A stretch of 64,000 nt of DNA from Bacillus sp. SD088 (lineage in GTDB: Bacteria > Bacillota > Bacilli > Bacillales > Bacillaceae_C), in contig NZ_JADIJK010000026.1 in assembly GCF_017355205.1 (NCBI RefSeq), positions 1 to 64,000 on the forward strand. The letters are read 5' to 3'. Under the pieces are notes generated by a model. It did no database searches. It was given only the letters and a program-made list of their open reading frames with translations, and was not told the DNA's origin. Shown here in pieces: positions 18,123-26,098 of this stretch. The position numbers and the translations under genes are program-made. Within the stretch, counting starts at the first letter, position 1; every line of letters begins with the position of its first letter.

Positions 18123-18546
18123 TATTTCCACCACCTAATTCACCAAAACTTATTGGTCTTATCGGGGGTTGATATTTTAAAGGAATCCCGTTTTTCCTAG
18201 GATTGATTGAATGGGCAATTTCTTCAATCAATGTTCGACAGACTCTTCCTCCACAATACCCCATTCCAGCTCTAGTCCGTAGTTTTAACTCTCTAGGAGA
18301 ACAATGAAAGCTAGTCACGGTTTCTAAAAGTTTTTGATAGGAAACTTCCTCACATCTACAGATAATGAATGAATTATTTTCCAAAATAGAACACCCCAAT
18401 TGAAGAAGATTTGTATTTTTCATTATGTTATTATGCAAGTTTCGGGCCAAACGGATAAAGAGGCTCTCCAAAAAAGTGGGAGTTTCCTCAAGCGGAATAA
18501 TTGGGAATGTTGATATATAAAGGTTTTGAAACATGAAAGGGGGCAT
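18112..18546 (-). CDS. BFD-like 2Fe-2S domain protein, dehydrogenase subunit
   Basis: The conserved part, from about residue 60, is a bacterioferritin-associated-ferredoxin-like domain: Cys63-R-Cys65 in ICRCEEVSY and Cys98/Cys103 in GMGYCGGRVCRTLI. In many related dehydrogenases this domain is fused to the C-terminus of the FAD subunit; here it is a separate gene. Residues 1-42 do not look conserved and no good ribosome site precedes 18546 or the internal ATG at 18423, so the true start is uncertain. The gene begins 41 bases after the regulator gene on the same strand. Confidence 0.7.
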   Translation of the reverse strand: MPPFMFQNLYISTFPIIPLEETPTFLESLFIRLARNLHNNIMKNTNLLQLGCSILENNSFIICRCEEVSYQKLLETVTSFHCSPRELKLRTRAGMGYCGGRVCRTLIEEIAHSINPRKNGIPLKYQPPIRPISFGELGGGNNDE

Positions 18547-18587
18547 CCATAAGTCGAAAATACGTCTTTCTGGACTGCCCCATAATA

Positions 18588-20312
18588 TTATTCGTGTATA
18601 CCTAATTTATTCATACGATTATAGAGTGTAGCGCGAGAAATATGTAGGTTTTGAGCGCATAATAGTTTATTTCCTTTTGTATTCTCCAGCTCATTGAGAA
18701 TAATTTCCTTTTCATAACGTTGTAATCTCTGATTTAAAGCTAGGTGTTCATTTGCTTTGTTCTTTTCTGAACCGGAGATATTTTCATCGTAAAATGGTAA
18801 GTCTGTAATATTTAGTTCCCCATTTTCCGAAAAAACAACAAGTCTTTCGACGACATTCCGCAATTCTCGAATATTTCCGGGCCATTGGTACTGCAGTAGT
18901 GCTTGTATAACCTCTTGTGAGATCCCGTGGACCGGCCGATGGTATTTGACAGAGAACTCATATAGGAAGTAATGGGTTAGTTCAATCACATCCTCAATTC
19001 GTTTTCTTAATGGAGGGATATCTAAACTGACCACATTTAATCGATAATATAGGTCCTCCCGAAAACTTCCCTCATTGATTCTTTTTAATAAATCTCGATT
19101 GGTTGCAGCAACAACTCTAAAATCAACTTCAATTTCTTTTGTGCCCCCGACAGGAAAAAAGCGTTTTTCTTGAAGAACTCTTAACAACTTCACCTGCATC
19201 TCCATTGGCATTTCTCCGATTTCATCCAAAAACAGAGTGCCATTTTTAGCAAGTTCTATTTTTCCCTTTTTTCCCTTATGATCAGCTCCCGAAAAAGCAC
19301 CTTTTTCGTAACCAAACAATTCACTTTCAAAAAGGGCTGATGGAATAGCACCACAATTGATGGGAACAAATGGTGCGTTTTTTTGTTCTCTTAGATCATG
19401 TACCGCTTTTGCAAACAGTTCTTTACCAACACCACTCTCTCCGAGAATCAAAATATTGGCTGGTGTTGTGGCTGCTTTAATGGTTTTATTGATTGCTTCC
19501 TTTAGAGGAAGGCTGTTCCCTTTTATATGTATAAAGGGATTATCTATATGTGAATGGGCTTTCATTTCCCTTTCAAGTTTAATCATTTTCTCGGATATGG
19601 TAAATAATTCACGATTCATCCGAACCTGGCTTGTAATATCCGTTTCTGAAACAACAGCACCGATCGTCTGTCCATTTAATCGTACTGGATTTGAGTTAAT
19701 TAAAACAATTAAATTGTTCCTTGCATAATGTTGTTTGGAATTTTCTGACGTTTCTTGTTCAAGTGTTGTAATGATCTCCAAATCTTCCTGATGGAAGAAA
19801 TCTGTGATGATTTTACCGAGAATTTCTTCCGCTTTAATGGAAAATATTTTTTCTGCTCCTTTTGTCCATACTAATACCTTTTTCTCTTGATCTATTACTG
19901 TACAAGATGTATCAATGGTGTCTAATACCGTTTGGAAGAAGACATCTAGTTTTTGATATTTATAGAAAAGTGTGGACAAGAAATTGTTAATATGAATAAA
20001 ACCGCTAATGGTATTATTTTCTTTCACGACAATGACCGGTGAATCCTCATGTTGTTTGTTATTCCCAAATAGGCTAATTAATTCTTGTATATTTAATGAT
20101 GCGGCGATCGTTTTACATTTTAGACTAATGAGCTGGTGATTTTTGTCACATTTTATAAAATTCACACTATTTTTCTTGCGAAGAAATATTTTAGTTTCTG
20201 GATGGGATGTTGTCTTTTCGTATACAAATTGTTCAATGTCCTTGTGATCTTTTTCTAGAACGATCATATTAGTAGAAATAAAATCCATCAACTCATTTTG
20301 TAATAAGAACAT
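18588..20312 (-). CDS. PAS sigma-54-dependent transcriptional activator
   Basis: A 574-residue enhancer-binding protein. It has an N-terminal variable region (1-115), a PAS domain (about 120-230), the AAA+ domain with Walker A GESGVGKE (291-298), the sigma-54 contact loop GAFSGA (338-343) and Walker B TLFLDE, and a Fis-type helix-turn-helix at the C-terminus (LCAQNLHISRATLYNRMNKL). It is divergent from the hydroxyproline operon, which has a -24/-12 promoter, with a dyad between them. It probably senses hydroxyproline or a breakdown product through the N-terminal/PAS region, as PrdR- and RocR-like regulators sense theirs. The ligand is inferred. Confidence 0.9.
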   Translation of the reverse strand: MFLLQNELMDFISTNMIVLEKDHKDIEQFVYEKTTSHPETKIFLRKKNSVNFIKCDKNHQLISLKCKTIAASLNIQELISLFGNNKQHEDSPVIVVKENNTISGFIHINNFLSTLFYKYQKLDVFFQTVLDTIDTSCTVIDQEKKVLVWTKGAEKIFSIKAEEILGKIITDFFHQEDLEIITTLEQETSENSKQHYARNNLIVLINSNPVRLNGQTIGAVVSETDITSQVRMNRELFTISEKMIKLEREMKAHSHIDNPFIHIKGNSLPLKEAINKTIKAATTPANILILGESGVGKELFAKAVHDLREQKNAPFVPINCGAIPSALFESELFGYEKGAFSGADHKGKKGKIELAKNGTLFLDEIGEMPMEMQVKLLRVLQEKRFFPVGGTKEIEVDFRVVAATNRDLLKRINEGSFREDLYYRLNVVSLDIPPLRKRIEDVIELTHYFLYEFSVKYHRPVHGISQEVIQALLQYQWPGNIRELRNVVERLVVFSENGELNITDLPFYDENISGSEKNKANEHLALNQRLQRYEKEIILNELENTKGNKLLCAQNLHISRATLYNRMNKLGIHE

Positions 20313-20357
20313 AAGAATCCCCTTTCATTGTATAAGTTTATTGACAATCTTAAAAAT

Positions 20358-20382
20358 ATTTTGACATGCTTGCGTCAAAAAT
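20358..20382. promoter_or_regulatory. candidate upstream activating sequence
   Basis: Dyad TTTTGAC-N8-GTCAAAA lies about 35-55 bases upstream of the sigma-54 promoter and between divergent activator and target operon. This is where the Fis-type domain of the activator would be expected to bind. No clear copy was found by eye before the other two sigma-54 promoters. Confidence 0.5.
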
Positions 20383-20412
20383 GCAATTCTTCAAAAAAAT
20401 GGAAGTGTTGGG

Positions 20413-20429
20413 TTGGCATAATAATTGCA
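20413..20429 (+). promoter_or_regulatory. sigma-54 promoter of the hydroxyproline operon
   Basis: TTGGCATAATAATTGCA matches the -24/-12 consensus TTGGCAC-N5-TTGCA, with the invariant GG and GC exactly ten bases apart (20415-20416 and 20427-20428). Transcription would start near 20440. Confidence 0.85.
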
Positions 20430-20443
20430 TTATATTTCTTTAA

Positions 20444-21649
20444 ATGATCAGAAAGGGTGAATGCATTATAAGGACGACTCATTGTGATGTTGTTGTGATT
20501 GGAGGGGGCATTATTGGGGCAGCCATTGCCTACTATGGGGTGAAAGGGGGACTAGATATCACCATTTTGGAAAAAAATGAATTGGCAAGTGGTACCTCCT
20601 CTCGGTGTGATGGCAATATTCTAGCTATTGATAAAGACCCTGGATTTGACAGTCAAATGTCTTTGAAGAGTCAACAACTTGTTCATGAATTAAGCAAGGA
20701 ATTAGAGATTCCCTTTGAATACCGTAATCCGGGTAGTATTTTAGTATGCGAAACTGAGTTGGAAATGGAAGCCGCTCATCAATGGGTTGCGAAACAACAA
20801 GCCGCGGGGCTGGAATTCCGAATGTTAGATCAACAAGATTTGCGAAATGAATCTCGATATTTTGCCGATGACTTACTGGGTGGACTTGAGTGTAAAACAG
20901 ATTCAACGGTGAATCCATATATGTTGACATATTCCTTGTTGGACGGTGCCAAACGTTTAGGTGCAAAAATTCATACAAACACAGAGGTCAAACATATCTA
21001 CAAAAATGCTGAGAAACAATTTGTTATTGAAACGAGTAAGCAAATGTTTGCGGCCAATAGGGTTGTAAATGCATGTGGAATATGGGCACCCGTAATCGGT
21101 GAAATGTTGAATGTCACTATCCCAATCAAGCCGCGAAAAGGTCAATTGATTGTAGCATCAAGACAACAACCTGTTGGCTTGAGAAAGGTAATGGAGTTCG
21201 GTTACCTTCTGTCAAAATTTGGTGGAGAAAGAGCTGTCGAACCACTCCTTGAAAAATACGGGATTGCCCTAGTGTTTGAGCCGACTGAAAGCCAAAATTT
21301 TTTAATTGGAAGCAGTCGTGAGTTTTGCGGATTTGATGTAAAAGTCAATCAGGAAGTAACGAAACTGATGGCAAAACGAACATTAAGATTTTATCCGAAA
21401 ATAGCTGATATGACAGTAATCAGAACCTATGCTGGATTACGCCCATGGACAGAAGACCATTTGCCAATTATTTCACCGGTAAAAGAGGTTCCGGGTTTTT
21501 ACATCGCAGCTGGTCATGAAGGGGATGGAATTTCGCTCGCAGCCATCACTGGAAAATTAATGGAGGAAATATTGAACGAGAAGGAAACGTCCGTGCCGCT
21601 TCATCCACTCCGGAATGACCGATTTAAGAAAGGGGTGATCCATACATGA
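20444..21649 (+). CDS. FAD-dependent D-amino/imino-acid oxidoreductase (DadA/LhpB type)
   Basis: DAO-family flavoprotein (401 aa) with the FAD fold DVVVIGGGIIGAAIAYYG near the N-terminus and the C-terminal motif PGFYIAAGHEGDGISLA. First gene of the sigma-54 operon, stop overlapping the epimerase start by ATGA, so D-hydroxyproline (or proline) is the likely substrate; it corresponds to the beta subunit of LhpBEF-type dehydrogenases. The start is uncertain: ATG 20444 lies only four bases after the predicted transcript start and has no ribosome site, while a GGGTGA site at 20455-20460 precedes an out-of-frame ATG (20461) and an in-frame ATT (20465). Confidence 0.85.
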   Translation: MIRKGECIIRTTHCDVVVIGGGIIGAAIAYYGVKGGLDITILEKNELASGTSSRCDGNILAIDKDPGFDSQMSLKSQQLVHELSKELEIPFEYRNPGSILVCETELEMEAAHQWVAKQQAAGLEFRMLDQQDLRNESRYFADDLLGGLECKTDSTVNPYMLTYSLLDGAKRLGAKIHTNTEVKHIYKNAEKQFVIETSKQMFAANRVVNACGIWAPVIGEMLNVTIPIKPRKGQLIVASRQQPVGLRKVMEFGYLLSKFGGERAVEPLLEKYGIALVFEPTESQNFLIGSSREFCGFDVKVNQEVTKLMAKRTLRFYPKIADMTVIRTYAGLRPWTEDHLPIISPVKEVPGFYIAAGHEGDGISLAAITGKLMEEILNEKETSVPLHPLRNDRFKKGVIHT

Positions 21650-22668
21650 ATTGTCAACGCGTGTTTACAACGATTGATACACATACGGGTGGGAATCCGA
21701 CTAGAACATTAATTAGTGGACTTCCTTTTCTTCGCGGCAACACAATGGCTGAAAAAATGCTTTATATGGAAAAACATTATGATTGGATCAGGAAATTTTT
21801 GATGAATGAACCGCGGGGACATGATGTAATGTCAGGAGCTTTATTAGTTGAACCATGTCACCCTGATGCAGATATTGGTGTAATTTATATCGAAACCGGT
21901 GGTTATTTACCTATGTGTGGTCATGATACGATTGGTTGCTGTACAGCTTTAATTGAGGCAGGTTTAATCGATGTGACGGAGCCTTATACCTATATAAAAA
22001 TAGACACACCGGCTGGATTGATAGAAGTAAAGATAAAGGTAGTAGATGGGACTGCTGAGGAAGCTTCGTTTACAAATGTTCCTTCTTTCTTTTTAAAATC
22101 TCTCCAATTATATGTGGATGGAATTGGAGAGGTGGAATGCGATATTGCGTACGGAGGGAATTTTTATGGAATCATTGATGCCCGCAAAATCAACTTACAT
22201 TTAACGACAGAAAATGCATCAAACATTATCGAGAAGGCAATCATGATTCGCAATGCAATCAATGCAACCGAAGAAGTGATCCATCCCGAAATTTCGTTTA
22301 TTAAAGGGCTGACCCATATCGAGTTTTATTCTGATCCTATCCATCCTGATGCCAATGCGAAAAACACTGTTGTTGTTCCCCCTGGTGGAATTGATCGTTC
22401 CCCTTGTGGGACGGGGACATCGGCAAAGATTGCAACCATGTTTCATAAAGGTGAAATCCAAATGAATGAATCGTTTATTCATGAAAGTATTGTCGGATCA
22501 TTATTCAAGGCAAAGGTGCTTCAGACAACAAAGGTGAACACCACCCATGCAGTGGTTACCGAAATAACGGGATCAGCATGGATAATGGGGATGCATCGTT
22601 TTTTTTATCAAGAGGAAGATCCATTAAAGGAAGGATATTTACTAATACCCCCTATGAAAAAATATTGA
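21646..22668 (+). CDS. 4-hydroxyproline 2-epimerase (proline racemase family)
   Basis: Proline racemase superfamily enzyme (340 aa) that interconverts trans-4-hydroxy-L-proline and cis-4-hydroxy-D-proline. Both catalytic bases are cysteines, Cys91 in LPMCGHDTIG and Cys254 in DRSPCGTGTSA, as expected for an epimerase rather than a 3-hydroxyproline dehydratase. The N-terminal TIDTHTGGNPTR and NEPRGHDVM motifs are also present. It overlaps the FAD oxidoreductase by four bases and lies in the typical epimerase-oxidase-deaminase-dehydrogenase set. Proline racemase activity is the main alternative; gene context favours hydroxyproline. Confidence 0.9.
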   Translation: MNCQRVFTTIDTHTGGNPTRTLISGLPFLRGNTMAEKMLYMEKHYDWIRKFLMNEPRGHDVMSGALLVEPCHPDADIGVIYIETGGYLPMCGHDTIGCCTALIEAGLIDVTEPYTYIKIDTPAGLIEVKIKVVDGTAEEASFTNVPSFFLKSLQLYVDGIGEVECDIAYGGNFYGIIDARKINLHLTTENASNIIEKAIMIRNAINATEEVIHPEISFIKGLTHIEFYSDPIHPDANAKNTVVVPPGGIDRSPCGTGTSAKIATMFHKGEIQMNESFIHESIVGSLFKAKVLQTTKVNTTHAVVTEITGSAWIMGMHRFFYQEEDPLKEGYLLIPPMKKY

Positions 22669-22682
22669 TAGAAGGTGAATAA

Positions 22683-23600
22683 ATGAATGTTGATAAAATT
22701 ATTTTTACGATCGATACCCATGTATGTGGTGAAGCATTCCGAATTATTATTCATTCACCTATAAAGCTAAAGAAAAAAGATCTCATGGAAAATTACCGAT
22801 TCTTGGAGGAAGAATATAAAAGAGAAAAACATTTTTTATTAAATGAACCTAGAGGACATCTTGGTATGAATGGTTGTATCGTCACTACATCCGAAGTAGC
22901 TGATTTTGCCCTTCTTTTTTTGGACCATGATGAGGATACTCCATTTAACTATAGTGGATTAATAGCTACGGTAACGGCGTTGTTGGAAACTGGTAATCTT
23001 GAAAAAAATAATATGAATCAATATAAGATTGAAACGCTTAATGGTATTTATCAAGTAGAGGCGATCGTTGAAAACAAGTCTGTCACCTCTGTCTCGGTTG
23101 AAAGTGAAAAATGTGTTCTTTTAGAGGAACGTGCAGAATTCAGTGTTGTAACTGTTGATGGGAACCGTCACTATTTAATTTTTCCGTTACCTCGCGATAT
23201 TCCTGCCATTCAACTTGAGCAAATGATCCCCTTACAAAAATGGGGAACGGCAATTACGGGGAGGATAAGGACTGCGAATGTTCAAATGGATGGGGTAATT
23301 TTATATGAAACCTTATCTGGTTTATCCAATAAAGTTCGTTCCCTAACATTTGCAAAAGATGGAAGTATTGTTCGTTCTCCGGGGATTGATAGCACATTTG
23401 CCATTTTGACAAAATTGGCAGCAAAGAAGGAAATCGATTCGCTTATAAATGAAAGTATATTTTCAAGTTCCTTGACTGCACATAAGATAGCTGATACAAC
23501 CAATCGCTTTTTTGTCGAAACAAGAGGGTTTATTACTGGTACACACGAGTTTATTTATGATCATCGAGATCCATTTGAGGAAGGCTTTTTACTAAAATAG
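22683..23600 (+). CDS. proline-racemase-fold protein lacking both catalytic cysteines
   Basis: A 305-residue paralogue of the preceding epimerase: the same opening (FTIDTHVCGEAFR against FTTIDTHTGGNPTR), the same NEPRGH motif and the same ending with EEGFLL. Both active-site cysteines are gone. The first-site segment reads TPFNYSGLIATVTALLETG, with Asn where Cys91 should be, and the second reads VRSPGIDSTFA, with Gly for Cys254. The reading frame is intact, with a GGTGA site and 14-base spacing from the epimerase, so it is not a decayed pseudogene. It could be a partner or regulatory subunit of the epimerase, a ligand-binding protein, or an enzyme with different chemistry. Confidence 0.8.
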   Translation: MNVDKIIFTIDTHVCGEAFRIIIHSPIKLKKKDLMENYRFLEEEYKREKHFLLNEPRGHLGMNGCIVTTSEVADFALLFLDHDEDTPFNYSGLIATVTALLETGNLEKNNMNQYKIETLNGIYQVEAIVENKSVTSVSVESEKCVLLEERAEFSVVTVDGNRHYLIFPLPRDIPAIQLEQMIPLQKWGTAITGRIRTANVQMDGVILYETLSGLSNKVRSLTFAKDGSIVRSPGIDSTFAILTKLAAKKEIDSLINESIFSSSLTAHKIADTTNRFFVETRGFITGTHEFIYDHRDPFEEGFLLK

Positions 23601-23660
23601 TCACTCCTAGGAAATGGGCAGAAAAATATCAACCAATTTATACGAAGGGAATTGGGTTAA

Positions 23661-24569
23661 ATGAAGAAATTGGAAGGGGTATTTCCTGTATTGATTACAC
23701 CGATGGAGCAGAATGGTGAGATCAATTGGTCCGGTTTGAAACAGAATATTGAACATTTTATTCAAAATCAAGTAGCTGGTATTGTCGTGAATGGGAGTAC
23801 AGGTGAATTTGTGAGTTTAACGAAAGAAGAGCGTTTCCGTGTGGCGGAAATTGCGACAGAACAAGTAAATGGGCGTATTCCATTGATTGTTGGGACAGCG
23901 GCTGAAACAACGAACGATGCCGTTATGTATACGAGGCAAGCAGAATCTGTTGGGGCAGATGCCGCTTTGCTCATTAATTCTTACTATGCCCATCCAAAAG
24001 AAAATGAACTCTATGAACATTTTAAAACGGTTGCAAGCTCTGTTGCCTTCCCTGTTATGATTTATAATAATCCGTATACCTCAGGGCTGAATATGAGCAC
24101 TGATTTAATCTTAAAACTTGGACGTGAGATCGAGAATATTACACATGTGAAAGAGTCAAGTGGAGACATTCGTAAGGTTCGCGATCTTTCAAAACAAGGA
24201 AGCCAGTATATTTATACTTTTTGTGGAGCGGATGATCTTGCATTGGAATCATTTTTAGTGGGGGCGACAGGCTGGATCTCAGTTGCAGGAAATATTGCTC
24301 CGCGACTGGTGACTGATTTATTTGATATGGTTCAAAAAAACAAATTAGAGGTTGCTTGGAAGATATACGATACCCTTTTGCCACTTTGCTGTTTTTTAGA
24401 GGAATCAGGAAAGTATGTGCAGATTGTCAAACGAGCAATGGAGTTACAAGGACTTGCTGGTGGACCATCTCGAAAACCTAGGCTCCCCCTTTCAACGGAA
24501 GAAGATACCAAGCTTCAAAACATTTTAGAAAGTCTAGTAGTCTTGGAAAATGAAAAGGAGTGGATATAA
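23661..24569 (+). CDS. DapA-family deaminase (1-pyrroline-4-hydroxy-2-carboxylate deaminase-like)
   Basis: Dihydrodipicolinate-synthase-type aldolase fold (302 aa) with NGSTGEFVSLTKEER, catalytic Tyr135 in IYNNPYTSG and Schiff-base Lys164 in HVKESSGD. In hydroxyproline operons this family member (LhpC type) deaminates and hydrolyses pyrroline-4-hydroxy-2-carboxylate to 2-oxoglutarate semialdehyde. It lies directly between the epimerase genes and the semialdehyde dehydrogenase, which supports that assignment over DapA or KDG aldolase. Confidence 0.87.
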   Translation: MKKLEGVFPVLITPMEQNGEINWSGLKQNIEHFIQNQVAGIVVNGSTGEFVSLTKEERFRVAEIATEQVNGRIPLIVGTAAETTNDAVMYTRQAESVGADAALLINSYYAHPKENELYEHFKTVASSVAFPVMIYNNPYTSGLNMSTDLILKLGREIENITHVKESSGDIRKVRDLSKQGSQYIYTFCGADDLALESFLVGATGWISVAGNIAPRLVTDLFDMVQKNKLEVAWKIYDTLLPLCCFLEESGKYVQIVKRAMELQGLAGGPSRKPRLPLSTEEDTKLQNILESLVVLENEKEWI

Positions 24570-26054
24570 GTGATTACCACAAATATCGAGTTAAAACCTA
24601 GAGTAATAGAATTTCTGGCTGGCGAGATCCCCTTATATATAAATGGTGAATTTGTTCCAGCAATCTCCGGAAAGACATTTGCTGTAACCAACCCAGCGTC
24701 AGAAGAAGTTATTGCTGAAGTAAGTGAGGCGGAAGAAATTGATATCCATCAGGCAGTACAGGCGGCCCGACGGGCATTTGAAGAAGGAGAGTGGCCCCGA
24801 TTAAGTGCGGCTGAACGGTCCTACCTAATTTATAAATTGGCTGATCTCATCGAGGAAAATAAGGAGGAACTGGCCCAGCTGGAAGCATTGGATAATGGTA
24901 AACCGTATTCTGTGGCCTTGGAAGATGATATCCCCGGGACTGTCGAACATTTTCGTTATTATGCCGGTTGGGCAACGAAGGTATTGGGGCAAACGACCCC
25001 GATACTCCCCGATTTTTTACATTATACAACGCATGAACCGGTAGGGGTTGTCGGTCAGATAATTCCATGGAATTTCCCTCTATTAATGTCGACATGGAAA
25101 TTAGGGGCAGCGCTTTCAACAGGCTGTACAGTCGTTTTAAAACCAGCTGAACAAACGCCACTCTCGGTACTGTATGCGGCAAGATTGTTTAAAGAAGCTG
25201 GTTTTCCTGATGGAGTGGTCAATTTTGTCCCCGGGTTTGGAGAAACGGCCGGTGCTGCTATCGTCAGACATCAAGATATCGATAAGGTTGCCTTTACAGG
25301 TTCAACAGTTGTCGGGAAAGAAATTATGCGTGAGGCCGCTAAAACGGTTAAACATGTGACACTGGAACTCGGAGGAAAGTCACCGAATATTATTTTTGAA
25401 GATGCTGATATTGATAAAGCGATTGAAGGTGCCTTTCAAGGAATAATGTATAATCATGGCCAAAACTGTAGTGCTGGGTCCCGTGTTTATGTTCATCGGA
25501 CACATTATGATGAGGTAGTTGCCAAATTGGCTGACAAGTCAAGAAAGGTGAAATTGGGGGAAGGTTTAAATCCCACAACAGAAATGGGACCATTAGTGTC
25601 GAAGGAACAATGTAACCGGGTATTGAGCTATATACAAAAAGGGATTAAGGAAGGTGCCAGATTAGTGACAGGAGGCAAAAAGGCCTTTGATAAAGGGTAT
25701 TTTATTACTCCTACGGTATTTGCTGATGTGGGGGATAATATGACGATTGCGCGAGAGGAAATCTTCGGTCCGGTCGTTACCGTGTTTCCCTTTGATACAA
25801 CCGAAGAGGTGATCAAAAGGGCAAATGATAGTGCATTCGGTTTAGCAGCGGGTGTATGGACAGCGGATGTTAAACGTGCCCATCATGTGGCCCATCGCCT
25901 GAAAGCTGGAACCGTTTGGATTAATGATTATAACCTTGAAAATCCAGCAGCTGCATTCGGTGGCTATAAGCAATCTGGGATAGGAAGAGAAATGGGTAGC
26001 TATGCATTGGATAACTATACAGAAGTAAAAAGTATTTGGGTGAATCTACGGTGA
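24570..26054 (+). CDS. aldehyde dehydrogenase (2-oxoglutarate semialdehyde dehydrogenase-like)
   Basis: NAD(P)-dependent aldehyde dehydrogenase (494 aa) starting at a GTG that directly follows the stop of the deaminase gene, behind AAAAGGAG. Catalytic residues are visible: Asn168 in IPWNFP, Glu266 in LELGGKSPN and Cys300 in GQNCSAGSR, with the FTGSTVVGK cofactor motif. As last gene of the operon it should oxidise 2-oxoglutarate semialdehyde to 2-oxoglutarate, feeding the TCA cycle. Specificity is inferred from context; the family is broad. Confidence 0.9.
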   Translation: MITTNIELKPRVIEFLAGEIPLYINGEFVPAISGKTFAVTNPASEEVIAEVSEAEEIDIHQAVQAARRAFEEGEWPRLSAAERSYLIYKLADLIEENKEELAQLEALDNGKPYSVALEDDIPGTVEHFRYYAGWATKVLGQTTPILPDFLHYTTHEPVGVVGQIIPWNFPLLMSTWKLGAALSTGCTVVLKPAEQTPLSVLYAARLFKEAGFPDGVVNFVPGFGETAGAAIVRHQDIDKVAFTGSTVVGKEIMREAAKTVKHVTLELGGKSPNIIFEDADIDKAIEGAFQGIMYNHGQNCSAGSRVYVHRTHYDEVVAKLADKSRKVKLGEGLNPTTEMGPLVSKEQCNRVLSYIQKGIKEGARLVTGGKKAFDKGYFITPTVFADVGDNMTIAREEIFGPVVTVFPFDTTEEVIKRANDSAFGLAAGVWTADVKRAHHVAHRLKAGTVWINDYNLENPAAAFGGYKQSGIGREMGSYALDNYTEVKSIWVNLR

Positions 26055-26056
26055 CA

Positions 26057-26098
26057 AGGAAAGGGCATCTACGCATGTGGAGGCCCTTTCCTATTTTT
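26057..26098. terminator. bidirectional terminator between hydroxyproline operon and rpoN
   Basis: Ten-base stem AGGAAAGGGC/GCCCTTTCCT (26057-26066, 26083-26092) followed by ATTTTT. It sits between convergent genes and can serve both. Confidence 0.8.
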
